This document shows positions 1-8,422 of a stretch of 64,000 bases of DNA, one piece after another. A model generated the notes under the pieces. That model did not search any database. It had not been told where the DNA came from and saw nothing but the letters and a program-made list of their open reading frames with translations. The position numbers and the translations under genes are program-made. The stretch is taken from positions 94,160 through 158,159 of the forward strand of contig NZ_FZQA01000007.1 in NCBI RefSeq assembly GCF_900199215.1, given 5' to 3'. Origin of the DNA: Amphiplicatus metriothermophilus. GTDB taxonomy: Bacteria; Pseudomonadota; Alphaproteobacteria; Caulobacterales; Parvularculaceae. Within the stretch, counting starts at the first letter, position 1, and each line of letters begins with the position of its first letter.

Positions 1-162
1 TCGGTCCAGTCTCGTCAAGGCGCAGCGTTTCCTCGGGCCTGAGCGATGCGACGAGACGCTGTTGCGCCGCGCCGCGGCTCGGCCTACCACAGCCCGTAAA
101 TCGTCGGAAGACCGGCCGCCGCAGCGGTGGCTTCTCCGGACAAGAAACATGCAGAGGGCCTG

Positions 163-1677
163 ATGCAGGTATCGTTTTCCAAAGCCGCGCCGCCCAAGTC
201 GGGCGCGCTGGCGATCCCTTGTTTCGAAGACGGCGCGCAGCCTGCGGCGTTCGACGCGCTGGACGAGGCGGCGCAAGGCGCGCTCAGCCGGGCGATCAAG
301 GCCGCCGCATTCAAGGGCAAGAAGGATCAGACGCTTGATATCGTCGCGCCGGCGGGACTTGAGAATACGCGCGTCCTTCTGGTCGGGGCGGGGGCCCGCA
401 AGGAGCTCGGCCCGCTTGAGGCCGAAGCTGTCGGCGCCGCCGCCGTCGCGCGGCTCCTTGCGACCCGTGACAGGGCGGCCGCCTTCCTGCTTGACGGCGT
501 CGAGACGCCGAAGCTCGCGCCCGAAGAGTTCGCCTCGCGCGTCGCCCTCGGCGCGAAGCTGCGCGCCTATCGCTTCGACAAATACCGCACTCGCGTCGAG
601 AAGGATAAGAAGCCTGCATTGACCAGACTGACGGTTCATACTGCCGCCGCGAGGGCGAAGACGCTGTTCGCCGATTACGAGAAAGTCGCCGAAGGCGTGT
701 TCCTCACGCGCGATCTCGTCTCCGAGCCGCCAAACGTTCTTTATCCGGAAAGCTTCGCCGAGCGTTGCCGCGAGCTCGAAAGCCTTGGCGTGAAGGTGAA
801 GATCCTCGGCGAGGCCCAGATGGCGAAGCTCGGCATGGGCGCGCTTCTGGGCGTCGGTCAGGGCTCGGTGCGCGAATCGAAACTCGTCGCCATGGAGTGG
901 ATGGGCGGCAAGAAGGGCGACGCGCCCGTCGCCTTTGTCGGCAAGGGCGTGACGTTCGACACCGGCGGCATCTCCCTGAAGCCCGGTCCCGGCATGGAGG
1001 ACATGAAATGGGACATGGGCGGCGCCGGCGCAGTGACCGGCGCTATCGCCGCACTTGCCGGCCGCAAGGCCAAGGCGAATGTCGTCGGCGTCATCGGGCT
1101 GGTCGAGAACATGCCCGACGGCAACGCCCAGCGTCCGGCCGACATCGTGACCACTATGTCGGGCCAGACCGTAGAGATCCTGAACACCGATGCGGAAGGC
1201 CGGCTCGTGCTCGCCGACGCCGTCTGGTGGACGCAAGAGACCTACAAGCCGAAAACGGTTATTGATCTCGCCACGCTCACCGGCGCGATCATCATTTCGC
1301 TCGCCCATGAATATGCAGGCCTGTTCACGCGCGACGACGATCTCGCCGCGTCCCTAGCTAAGGCGGGAGAGGCGGCCGGCGACCGCCTCTGGCGGATGCC
1401 GCTCGACAAGGCCCATGACGAGATGCTTAAGTCCGACATCGCCGACATGAAGAACGTCGGCCCGAAGGAGGGCGGCTCGTCTTCGGCGGCGGCGTTCATC
1501 GGCCGCTTCATTAAGGACGGCGTCGCTTGGGCGCATCTCGACATCGCTGGCAAGGCCTGGACGACGAAAGATCTTCCGACTGCTCCTAAAGGCGCGACCG
1601 GATACGGCGTGCGCCTGCTCGACCAATGGGTCCGGGAGAATTGCGAAAAGCAGAGGCGACACGCCTTTGCTCGTTAA
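163..1677 (+). CDS. pepA: Leucyl aminopeptidase (M17 family)
   Basis: Cytosolic M17 metallo-aminopeptidase of about 504 residues that removes N-terminal residues, preferably Leu, from peptides. The metal-binding core is visible: the VGKGVTFDTGG segment near residue 260 supplies the Lys and Asp ligands, and the M17 signature NTDAEGRL lies near residue 341. An in-frame GTG at 127 would add 12 residues, but the protein beginning MQVSFSKA at 163 has the usual family N-terminus, so I prefer 163. Length is normal for the family. The last residues (about KQRRHAFAR) extend slightly past the conserved end. It stands alone, followed by a GC-rich stem-loop and then a DedA-like gene. Nothing can be supported in bases 1-126. 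Confidence 0.95.
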   Translation: MQVSFSKAAPPKSGALAIPCFEDGAQPAAFDALDEAAQGALSRAIKAAAFKGKKDQTLDIVAPAGLENTRVLLVGAGARKELGPLEAEAVGAAAVARLLATRDRAAAFLLDGVETPKLAPEEFASRVALGAKLRAYRFDKYRTRVEKDKKPALTRLTVHTAAARAKTLFADYEKVAEGVFLTRDLVSEPPNVLYPESFAERCRELESLGVKVKILGEAQMAKLGMGALLGVGQGSVRESKLVAMEWMGGKKGDAPVAFVGKGVTFDTGGISLKPGPGMEDMKWDMGGAGAVTGAIAALAGRKAKANVVGVIGLVENMPDGNAQRPADIVTTMSGQTVEILNTDAEGRLVLADAVWWTQETYKPKTVIDLATLTGAIIISLAHEYAGLFTRDDDLAASLAKAGEAAGDRLWRMPLDKAHDEMLKSDIADMKNVGPKEGGSSSAAAFIGRFIKDGVAWAHLDIAGKAWTTKDLPTAPKGATGYGVRLLDQWVRENCEKQRRHAFAR

Positions 1678-1694
1678 TGGAGCCGTCGCCGTCG

Positions 1695-1716
1695 CGCCGC
1701 GCTGATCGGCGCGGCG
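1695..1716 (+). terminator. GC-rich stem-loop after pepA (possible terminator)
   Basis: Perfect 8-bp stem CGCCGCGC / GCGCGGCG with a 6-nt loop, starting 17 nt after the pepA stop codon. There is no following T-run, so it is not a classical intrinsic terminator; it could be a 3' end stabiliser or a Rho-assisted stop. The remaining bases up to 1941 hold no gene I can support. Confidence 0.35.
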
Positions 1717-1941
1717 TGCTGGTCGAGACCGTCGGCCGCAGCGCGACTGGATGCCTGGCTCGTCTGTCGGCCCCCTATGATCTTTTGTGCTTGGCGGGTA
1801 CAACGCCGCCGCCCAGTATGGGGACGAACATTTTGCGGCGCAGCAAATCTCTGTCCGCTATGATTGGGCAGCGGCCTTCAGAAGTGAGAAAGACAAGATG
1901 AAAAAAAGCGCCGACGCCTATGGCTGCAGGAGCGGGCGCTG

Positions 1942-2601
1942 ATGTTCGGCGTCGATGCGGACTCGGTGATGGCGATGTCGGGGCTGGCGCTGTACACCGG
2001 CGTTTTCCTGCTGCCGTTTTTGCAGGAGGACGTCGCCGTGATCGCCGCCGCGACCGCCTCGATCACCGATATGGCGCCGGAGGCGGCGCTATTCGCAACC
2101 ATCCTGTTAGGTCTCGTCGCAAGCGACGTGTGGAAATACTGGATCGGCTATTTCGCTCGCCGCAACGCCTGGGCGCACCGGTTCGCGGAGAAGCCGGGCG
2201 TGTCGGTGGCGGCCGATCTCGTCCGCGAGGATCTGGCGAAGACGCTTTACGTCGCTCGCTTCGTTCCCGGCACGCGCGTTCCCACCTATGTGGCTTGCGG
2301 CTTCTTCAAGGTCCCTTACTTGCGGTTTTGCACTCTCGTGACGCTCACGGCCTTCACCTATGTGGCGGTGATGTTCGCATTGTTTCATACAGCAGGCGCG
2401 GTCGCCGGGGAACAGGCGAAATACTGGCTGCCGGCGATCGCCGTGACGGCCGTGATCAGCTACGTCTTGTTCCGCTGGGCGCGCCATCGCGGCCGCAGGC
2501 TCGGGCCGATGACGCCGCTCAGCCGGGAATTCGACCACCCGCTGCCGGACATGCCTGGTTTTGAGGGTAATCCCCTGGAGCGGGAGGAAAGGACTACATA
2601 G
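1942..2601 (+). CDS. DedA/VTT-type membrane protein
   Basis: Integral membrane protein of 219 residues resembling the DedA (VTT, SNARE-associated) family, whose members include undecaprenyl-phosphate and phospholipid flippases. Four to five hydrophobic segments are visible (about residues 10-28, 50-68, 118-145, 160-178). The motif RFVPGTRVPTYVACG near residue 107 corresponds to the family's conserved F-x-PGxR stretch after an amphipathic re-entrant region. The acidic DedA motif near the N-terminus is represented by QEDVAV around residue 28. A GGAG lies about 9 nt before the ATG. It lies alone between pepA and the valine genes. The substrate cannot be predicted. Confidence 0.7.
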   Translation: MFGVDADSVMAMSGLALYTGVFLLPFLQEDVAVIAAATASITDMAPEAALFATILLGLVASDVWKYWIGYFARRNAWAHRFAEKPGVSVAADLVREDLAKTLYVARFVPGTRVPTYVACGFFKVPYLRFCTLVTLTAFTYVAVMFALFHTAGAVAGEQAKYWLPAIAVTAVISYVLFRWARHRGRRLGPMTPLSREFDHPLPDMPGFEGNPLEREERTT

Positions 2602-2648
2602 CGCGTAGAGCATAAAATCGTCCGTCAGCTTTTTACACGCTACGCGCT
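2600..2648. repeat. Intergenic imperfect palindrome (member 1)
   Basis: Nine-bp arms AGCGCGTAG (2600-2608) and CTACGCGCT (2640-2648) in the 70-nt gap before the acyl-CoA dehydrogenase gene. The CTACGCGCT core and the following AGTAAGCACT resemble arms of the longer palindromes at 5048-5135, suggesting the same repeat family. Confidence 0.4.
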
Positions 2649-2671
2649 GCGCAGTAAGCACTGGAGGCCCC

Positions 2672-3820
2672 GTGGACTTCTCCCTTACCGACGACCAGCA
2701 GGCCATTCAGGAAATGGCGCGCCGTTTCGCCGCCGAAGAGCTTGCCCCGCATGCGGCGGAATGGGACGAGAAGAAGCATTTTCCTGTCGACGTCATCCGC
2801 AAGTCCGCCGAACTCGGCCTCGCGGCGATCTATACGCGCGAGGACGTGGGCGGTTCGGGCCTCGGCCGGCTCGACGCGGCGCTCATCTTCGAGGCGCTGT
2901 CGGAAGGCTGCACCGCGACCGCGGCCTATATCTCCATCCACAATATGTGCTGCTGGATGATCGACCGCTTCGGCTCGGACGCGCTGCGGAAGAAATACTG
3001 CCCGAAGCTCGCCTCGGCCGAACTCATCGCCAGCTATTGTCTCACCGAACCGGGCTCGGGCTCGGACGCGGCCGCGCTTAAAACCAAGGCCGTGCGGGAC
3101 GGCGATCATTACGTGCTCAATGGCGCGAAGGCTTTCATCTCAGGCGCAGGGGTCTCGGATCTTTACGTCGTCATGGTCCGCACCGGCGGGGAAGGCGCGC
3201 GCGGGATCTCGACCGTGCTCGTCGAGAAAGGAACGCCGGGGCTCTCCTTCGGCGCGCAGGAGCGCAAGATGGGCTGGAACGCGCAGCCTACGGCGATCGT
3301 GAATTTCGAGGACTGCCGCGTGCCGGCCGCCAATCGTCTGGGCGAGGATGGCGAAGGCTTTCGCTTCGCCATGATGGGGCTCGACGGCGGCAGGCTCAAC
3401 ATCGCGGCCTGCTCGCTCGGCACGGCCAACGCCGCGCTCAAGGTCGCGCTCGACTACGCCAACGAACGCCGCGCCTTCGGCAAGCGCCTCAACGAGATGC
3501 AGGCGCTGCAGTTCAAACTCGCCGATATGGCGACCGAGCTCGAAGCCGCGCGCGTGTTCCTCTATCAGGCGGCGTGGAAGCTGGACCATAAGACGCCGGA
3601 CGCCACGCGCTTCTGCGCCATGGCCAAACGCTTCGTGACTGATGTCGGCTTCGACGTCGTGAACGAGGCGCTGCAGATTCACGGCGGCTACGGATATTTG
3701 CGCGACTATCCGCTAGAGCGCATGCTGCGCGACGTGCGCGTGCACCAGATTCTCGAAGGAACGAATGAGATCATGCGCGTCATCGTCGCCCGGGACATGC
3801 TGAAGGAGTATCAGGCGTGA
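2672..3820 (+). CDS. Isobutyryl-CoA dehydrogenase (acyl-CoA dehydrogenase family)
   Basis: FAD enzyme of 382 residues that oxidises short branched acyl-CoA and passes electrons to ETF. The acyl-CoA dehydrogenase folds follow in order: N-terminal helices, the FAD/substrate signature CLTEPGSGSDAAALKTKA near residue 120, and the C-terminal catalytic region IHGGYGYLRDYPLERMLRD followed by QILEGTNEIMRV, where the Glu in LEGTNE is the expected base. The start is a GTG preceded by GGAGG with 5-nt spacing. The assignment to isobutyryl-CoA is inferred from the next genes, 3-hydroxyisobutyryl-CoA hydrolase and 3-hydroxyisobutyrate dehydrogenase, which make a valine-degradation set. A different short-chain specificity cannot be excluded. 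Confidence 0.85.
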   Translation: MDFSLTDDQQAIQEMARRFAAEELAPHAAEWDEKKHFPVDVIRKSAELGLAAIYTREDVGGSGLGRLDAALIFEALSEGCTATAAYISIHNMCCWMIDRFGSDALRKKYCPKLASAELIASYCLTEPGSGSDAAALKTKAVRDGDHYVLNGAKAFISGAGVSDLYVVMVRTGGEGARGISTVLVEKGTPGLSFGAQERKMGWNAQPTAIVNFEDCRVPAANRLGEDGEGFRFAMMGLDGGRLNIAACSLGTANAALKVALDYANERRAFGKRLNEMQALQFKLADMATELEAARVFLYQAAWKLDHKTPDATRFCAMAKRFVTDVGFDVVNEALQIHGGYGYLRDYPLERMLRDVRVHQILEGTNEIMRVIVARDMLKEYQA

Positions 3821-3830
3821 GGATCGAATC

Positions 3831-3954
3831 GCGAAGTAGTGAATGGCGACTGGGCAGGAATGCGTACGATGAGAGGATATAACGACGGCAGCGGAGGGAG
3901 AGCCGACGTTACGGTTAGCTATCCTCCGCCCCTGTTCGCTATTCACTATTTCAC
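3831..3954. repeat. Intergenic imperfect inverted repeat (member 2)
   Basis: Arms of 18 nt at 3831-3848 and 3937-3954 match in 15 of 18 positions as an inverted repeat (core ATTCACTA). They fill the 157-nt gap between the acyl-CoA dehydrogenase and hydrolase genes. The stretch has no open frame with protein-like composition and is AT-richer than its flanks. Confidence 0.5.
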
Positions 3955-3977
3955 CACTCATGTGAGCGAAGTGAACC

Positions 3978-5039
3978 ATGACTGCTGATATCCTCTTCGA
4001 CCGCGTCGGCGCCTGGGGTGTCGTCACGCTCAACCGGCCGAAAGCGCTGAACGCGCTTACCTGGGGCATGGTCGAGGCGTTCCGCGCGCAGCTTCTGAAA
4101 TGGGAAGGCGACTCCCGCGTCATGGCTGTGTTGGTGAAAGGCGCGGGCGATCGCGCCTTTTGCGCCGGCGGCGACATTCGGTGGCTTTACGACGAGGCGC
4201 GGAAAGACCCCGCCCGCGCCTGCGGCTTCTTCCGCGAGGAATACCGCAACAACGCCGCGATCTATCACTTCCCGAAACCCTATGTGGCGCTCATCGACGG
4301 CGTCGTCATGGGCGGCGGCGTCGGCATTTCCGTGCACGGCGATTTTCGCATCGCAGGCGACCGAACTCTTTTCGCCATGCCGGAGACGGGCATCGGCCTG
4401 TTTCCGGATGTCGGCGGCGGACACTTCCTGCCGCGGCTGCATGACGGGGTCGGGCTTTACTATGCGCTCACCGGCGTGCGGGCGAAAGCGGCCGACTGCA
4501 TGGCTGCCGGAATCGCCACTCATTATACGCCCACGGACGACATGCCGGCGCTGGAAAGAATGCTTCTTGATCTGCCGTTCAGCGAGCGCGCCCATGCCGA
4601 CATCGAGGCGGTTCTTGATGAATTCGCCGGCGATCCTGGCCATGCGCCGCTCAACGACCTTCGACCCGGGATCGCGCGTCTGTTTCAGGGCCATGCGCGC
4701 ATCGAAAGCCTCATCGCCGCGCTGGAGCGCGACGGCGGCTCCTTCGCCGCCGAAACGCTTGAGACTCTGGGGCGCATGTCGCCGACATCGCTCAAGCTTA
4801 CTTTCGAGCAGATGAAGCGCGGCCATGATCTAGATTTCGACAGCGACATGCGCATGGAATTCCGCATGGTTCGCCGCGTCATGGAGGGCCATGACTTCTT
4901 CGAAGGCGTGCGCGCGCAGATCATCGACAAGGACCGCAATCCGAAATGGAAGCCGGCGAGGCTGGAAGACGTCAGCGACGCGGAGATCGAGAATTATTTC
5001 ACGCCGCTGGACGGCGAGGAGGAGCTGGCTTTGCCATGA
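3978..5039 (+). CDS. 3-hydroxyisobutyryl-CoA hydrolase (crotonase superfamily)
   Basis: Crotonase-fold thioesterase of 353 residues that converts 3-hydroxyisobutyryl-CoA to free 3-hydroxyisobutyrate in valine catabolism. Visible family marks are the oxyanion-hole segment CAGGDIRWLYDEA near residue 60, the GGGVGISVHGDFRIA stretch near 115, and PETGIGLFPDVGGGHFLPRL near 140, which carries the catalytic Glu and is typical of HIBCH rather than of simple enoyl-CoA hydratases. The length of about 350 residues also fits HIBCH (plain hydratases are about 260). It lies between the dehydrogenase that makes methacrylyl-CoA and mmsB, which uses its product. No methacrylyl-CoA hydratase gene is adjacent. 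Confidence 0.9.
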   Translation: MTADILFDRVGAWGVVTLNRPKALNALTWGMVEAFRAQLLKWEGDSRVMAVLVKGAGDRAFCAGGDIRWLYDEARKDPARACGFFREEYRNNAAIYHFPKPYVALIDGVVMGGGVGISVHGDFRIAGDRTLFAMPETGIGLFPDVGGGHFLPRLHDGVGLYYALTGVRAKAADCMAAGIATHYTPTDDMPALERMLLDLPFSERAHADIEAVLDEFAGDPGHAPLNDLRPGIARLFQGHARIESLIAALERDGGSFAAETLETLGRMSPTSLKLTFEQMKRGHDLDFDSDMRMEFRMVRRVMEGHDFFEGVRAQIIDKDRNPKWKPARLEDVSDAEIENYFTPLDGEEELALP

Positions 5040-5047
5040 ATAGTGCT

Positions 5048-5135
5048 TAGTACGTAGTACATAGTTCGTAGTGATTGCCGAGCCGGAAAGCGCCTTTCTA
5101 GGCATTACGCGCTACGCACTACGTACTACGTACTA
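5048..5135. repeat. Intergenic long imperfect palindrome (member 3)
   Basis: Arms 5048-5071 and 5112-5135 are 24 nt each and complementary at 22 of 24 positions, made of iterated TAGTACG-like units (TAGTACGTAGTAC; TACTACGTACTA). The 40-nt loop is ordinary GC-rich sequence. The RNA would fold into a strong hairpin between the hydrolase and EVE genes. The same unit recurs at 55460-55526. Confidence 0.7.
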
Positions 5136-5150
5136 CAAGCGGAGCGAATA

Positions 5151-5567
5151 ATGGCCTATTGGCTTTTGAAAACCGAACCCGACAGCTGGAGTTGGGACCA
5201 GCAGAAAAAGGCCGGCGCGAAGGGCGAGCCCTGGACCGGCGTCAGAAACACGGCCGCCGCAAAGAACATGCGCGCGATGAACAAAGGCGATCTCGCCTTT
5301 TTCTATCACACGGGCGGCGAGAAGGCGATCGTCGGCGTCGTCAAGATAATCACGGACCCTTACCCGGATCCAGAGGACGAAGCATGGCCGCTCGTCGACG
5401 TCGCCGCCGTCGAGGCGCTGCCGAAACCGGTCGCGCTCGCCGCGGTCAAAGCCGAGCCGAAGCTCGTCCAAATGACGCTCGTCAGAAATGCGCGCCTCTC
5501 CGTCCAGCCTGTGAGCGAAGCGGAATGGAAGCTGGTGCGCAGGATGGGCGGGCTTAAGGACAAGTAA
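5151..5567 (+). CDS. EVE domain-containing protein
   Basis: Small soluble protein of 138 residues consisting of a single EVE domain, a PUA/YTH-like fold thought to recognise modified bases in nucleic acid. The typical opening YWLLKTEPDSWSWDQ, the TGVRNTAAAKNMRAM segment and the VDVAAVEALPKPV stretch are all present and the length is standard. It sits between two valine-catabolic genes on the same strand, 14 nt before mmsB, so co-transcription is likely, but no functional link to valine degradation is known to me. The exact ligand cannot be stated. Confidence 0.9.
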   Translation: MAYWLLKTEPDSWSWDQQKKAGAKGEPWTGVRNTAAAKNMRAMNKGDLAFFYHTGGEKAIVGVVKIITDPYPDPEDEAWPLVDVAAVEALPKPVALAAVKAEPKLVQMTLVRNARLSVQPVSEAEWKLVRRMGGLKDK

Positions 5568-5581
5568 AGGAGGAACGCGGA

Positions 5582-6472
5582 ATGACCACCATCGCTTTTA
5601 TCGGCCTCGGCAATATGGGCGGACCGATGGCCGCCAATCTTGCGAAGGCCGGCCGCCAGGTCGCCGCTTTCGACTTATCTGAAGCCGCGCGCGCACGCGC
5701 CGTCGAAGCGGGCTGTCAGGATGCGGACAGCGTCGCCGCCGCGGTCGGACAAGCCGACGTCGTCGTCACCATGTTGCCCGCAGGCAAGCATGTACGCGCG
5801 GTCTATCTCGGTGAGGACGGCGTCATCGCCCATACGAAGAAGGGCGCGCTTTTGATCGATTCCTCCACCATCGACGTGGACTCGGCCCGCGCCGTCGGCA
5901 AGGCGGCGGGCGAGGCGGGCTTTCAGATGGTGGACGCGCCGGTGTCGGGAGGCGTGGCGGCGGCCGCGGCGGGAACCCTCACCTTCATGGTCGGCGGGGA
6001 GAAAGACGCCTTCGAGCGCGCGCGGCCGGTTCTCCAGCACATGGGCAAGAACATCTTCCACGCCGGTCAGGCCGGCAACGGCCAGGTCGCCAAGATCTGC
6101 AACAATATGCTGCTCGGCGCGTCGATGATCGCCACCTGCGAGGCGTTCAATCTCGCCGAGCGGCTCGGCCTCGACGCGCAGACCTTTTTCGACATCGCCT
6201 CGGCCGCCTCGGGCCAGTGCTGGTCGATGACGAGCTATTGTCCCGCGCCGGGGCCTGTGCCGGCAGCGCCCTCAAACCGGGACTATCAGCCCGGCTTCAC
6301 TGCGGCGATGATGCTGAAGGACATGCGCCTCGCTCAGGAAGCGGCCCGCAACGCCGGCGCGGCGACGCCGCTGGGCGGTCTTGCGGAGGAAATCTACGCG
6401 CTGATGGAAGCGGCCGGAAAGGACGGCCTCGACTTCTCCGGCGTGATGAAGCTCATCAAGGGGACGCTGTAG
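5582..6472 (+). CDS. mmsB: 3-hydroxyisobutyrate dehydrogenase
   Basis: NAD-dependent beta-hydroxyacid dehydrogenase of 296 residues that oxidises 3-hydroxyisobutyrate to methylmalonate semialdehyde. The N-terminal Rossmann motif is FIGLGNMGGPMA; the substrate signature region DAPVSGGVAAAAAGTLTFMVGG lies near residue 118; and the catalytic Lys is in GQVAKICNNMLLG near residue 165. Length and motifs match the MmsB branch rather than tartronate semialdehyde reductase, and the neighbours (hydrolase, dehydrogenase) agree. An RBS-like AGGAGG precedes the ATG by a few bases. The next enzyme, methylmalonate-semialdehyde dehydrogenase (mmsA), is not in the window. Confidence 0.92.
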   Translation: MTTIAFIGLGNMGGPMAANLAKAGRQVAAFDLSEAARARAVEAGCQDADSVAAAVGQADVVVTMLPAGKHVRAVYLGEDGVIAHTKKGALLIDSSTIDVDSARAVGKAAGEAGFQMVDAPVSGGVAAAAAGTLTFMVGGEKDAFERARPVLQHMGKNIFHAGQAGNGQVAKICNNMLLGASMIATCEAFNLAERLGLDAQTFFDIASAASGQCWSMTSYCPAPGPVPAAPSNRDYQPGFTAAMMLKDMRLAQEAARNAGAATPLGGLAEEIYALMEAAGKDGLDFSGVMKLIKGTL

Positions 6473-6520
6473 CGCGTCTCGGGCTGGCGATTTGACCTGT
6501 TCCATCTCATCCTGGCGGCC

Positions 6521-8413
6521 ATGACCGCCGCGCCTGCTTTCGACGAAGTTGCGACGAAGCCGCAAAGTTTCGTGCGCGCCTTCTTCCGCATGACGCGGGC
6601 GCTTTGGCGCCCGGAGATGAAGCGCTGGCGGCCGCGGATGGCGCTGGCGTTGCTCGTCACCGTCGCCGCCAAGGGACTCGCCGTCGCCGCGCCGGTGTTG
6701 CTCGGCGACGGCATCAACCGCGTCGTGGCGGGCGCGGACGGCGCGGAGCGTTCGTTCGTTCTGTCGTTTCTGCTGTTCGCCGCGGCGCGATTTCTGTCGA
6801 ACGGACTGCCACAGCTCCGGGACGCTTTCTTCTACCGCGTGACGCAGGATGCGAACCGTCTCGTCGCGGTGGAGGCCTTCGCACACGCGCAGGCGCAGTC
6901 TCTGCAATTCCATCTCACCCGGCGCGCCGGCGCGCTGAACCGGATCATCGAGCGCGGGGCGGGAGCGATGGAATTCATGCTCCGCTTTCTCGCCTTCAAT
7001 ATCGGTCCCACAATCGTGGAGCTCGCGCTCGCCGCCGCGGTGATGGCCGCGCTTTATTCCTGGAGCCTCGGGCTGGCGGCCGTGGCCACCGTCGCCGCCT
7101 ATGCGGTTTTCACCGTGATCGTCACCGAGCGGCGCAACGCGCTTCGCCGCGCGATGAACGAGGCGGATACGGAGCTTCGCGCCATTTCTCTCGACACGCT
7201 CGCCAATTTCGAGACGGTCAAGGCTTTCGCCGCCGAGGGGCGCGAAGCGGAGCGCTACGACCGGGCCATGCAGGTCTATAACGACCGTTATGTAAAGACC
7301 ATGCAGTCGCTATCCTTCCTCAACGCCGGGCAGGAGTTCGTCATGACGGCGGGCCTGCTGGCGGCGGCGCTGATCGCCGCCTTCGCCGTGCGCGGTGGAA
7401 CGATGCAGGCCGGCGACATCACCGCCGTCATCCTGATGCTGACCAATATATATCGACCGTTGAACATTCTCGGGTTCGCCTGGCGGGAGATCAAACAGGG
7501 AGCGGTCGACATCGAAAAGCTGTTCGAACTGCTCGACGCCAGACCGGACATCGCCGACGCGCCGGACGCTGTCCCGCTCGTCGTGACGAAGGGGGAGATC
7601 TGCTTCGAGAAGGTGCGGTTCGCCCATGTCGGCCGTCAGGGCGGGCTCGACGGGGTCGGCTTCACGATACCGGGCGGAGCTTTCGTCGGCGTCGTGGGGC
7701 CGAGCGGCGCGGGCAAATCGACGATTCTCAGGCTGCTTTTCCGCTTTTACGACCCGGACTCGGGCCGGATCCTGATCGACGGCCAGGACGTCAGGGGCGT
7801 GACGCAGGCCTCGTTGCGCCGGGCGTTCGGTCTCGTTCCGCAGGAGGTGGTCTTGTTCAACGATACGCTGCGGTTCAATCTCTCCTATGCTCGGCCCGAG
7901 GCAAGCGAAGCGGAAATCGTGGCCGCGGCGCGCCGCGCCCAGCTCGGTGCGTTTATCGAAAGCCTGCCCATGGGCCTCGACACGCGCGTCGGTGAACGGG
8001 GACTCAAGCTCTCAGGCGGCGAGAAGCAGCGGGTGGGCGTGGCGCGCGCCATCCTATTTGATCCGCCGATCCTGGCGCTCGACGAGGCGACCTCATCGCT
8101 CGACTCGGAAACCGAAAAAGAAGTCCAGACCGCGCTCGCAGAAGCCGCGCGCGGGCGCACGACGATCGCCGTCGCGCACCGCCTTTCAACGATAGCCGGC
8201 GCCGATCTCATCCTCGTGCTCGACCAGGGGCGAATCGTGGAGCAGGGCCGGCATGAGTCGCTGCTCGCATGCGACGGTCTTTACGCTGCGCTATGGCGCC
8301 GCCAGACTGCAGATAGCGCCGCCGAGAAGGACGTTAAGGAAACGGCGACGGCGACGGGCGATCATGGGGCGCGCGCGGCGCCGGCGGCGCTGTCGCGCGG
8401 AAGCGGCTTATAG
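6521..8413 (+). CDS. ABC exporter, ATM1/HMT1 type (fused permease and ATPase)
   Basis: Half-transporter of 630 residues with an N-terminal six-helix ABC exporter domain (about residues 40-330) and a C-terminal ATPase. The Walker A is GPSGAGKST near residue 393, the signature LSGGEKQRVGVARAI near 500, and Walker B ILALDEATSSLDSETE just after; the H-loop is in AVAHRLSTI. The Gln-rich membrane motif and overall layout resemble mitochondrial ATM1 and bacterial heavy-metal/glutathione-conjugate exporters. It would function as a homodimer in the inner membrane. The C-terminal 45 residues are Ala/Thr/Glu-rich and poorly conserved. Its substrate is inferred from family, not from context; the following DUF3137 gene begins 9 nt later and may be co-transcribed. 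Confidence 0.88.
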   Translation: MTAAPAFDEVATKPQSFVRAFFRMTRALWRPEMKRWRPRMALALLVTVAAKGLAVAAPVLLGDGINRVVAGADGAERSFVLSFLLFAAARFLSNGLPQLRDAFFYRVTQDANRLVAVEAFAHAQAQSLQFHLTRRAGALNRIIERGAGAMEFMLRFLAFNIGPTIVELALAAAVMAALYSWSLGLAAVATVAAYAVFTVIVTERRNALRRAMNEADTELRAISLDTLANFETVKAFAAEGREAERYDRAMQVYNDRYVKTMQSLSFLNAGQEFVMTAGLLAAALIAAFAVRGGTMQAGDITAVILMLTNIYRPLNILGFAWREIKQGAVDIEKLFELLDARPDIADAPDAVPLVVTKGEICFEKVRFAHVGRQGGLDGVGFTIPGGAFVGVVGPSGAGKSTILRLLFRFYDPDSGRILIDGQDVRGVTQASLRRAFGLVPQEVVLFNDTLRFNLSYARPEASEAEIVAAARRAQLGAFIESLPMGLDTRVGERGLKLSGGEKQRVGVARAILFDPPILALDEATSSLDSETEKEVQTALAEAARGRTTIAVAHRLSTIAGADLILVLDQGRIVEQGRHESLLACDGLYAALWRRQTADSAAEKDVKETATATGDHGARAAPAALSRGSGL

Positions 8414-8422
8414 AGGGGAGCG

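Noticed and set aside
1..126. Possible end of a gene before pepA
   Set aside because: One reverse frame looks mildly protein-like, but it is too short, and no start or motif can be shown.
2600..5135. Idea that the palindromic repeats are a CRISPR array
   Set aside because: The units are inverted, differ in length, lie between different genes and lack regular spacers.
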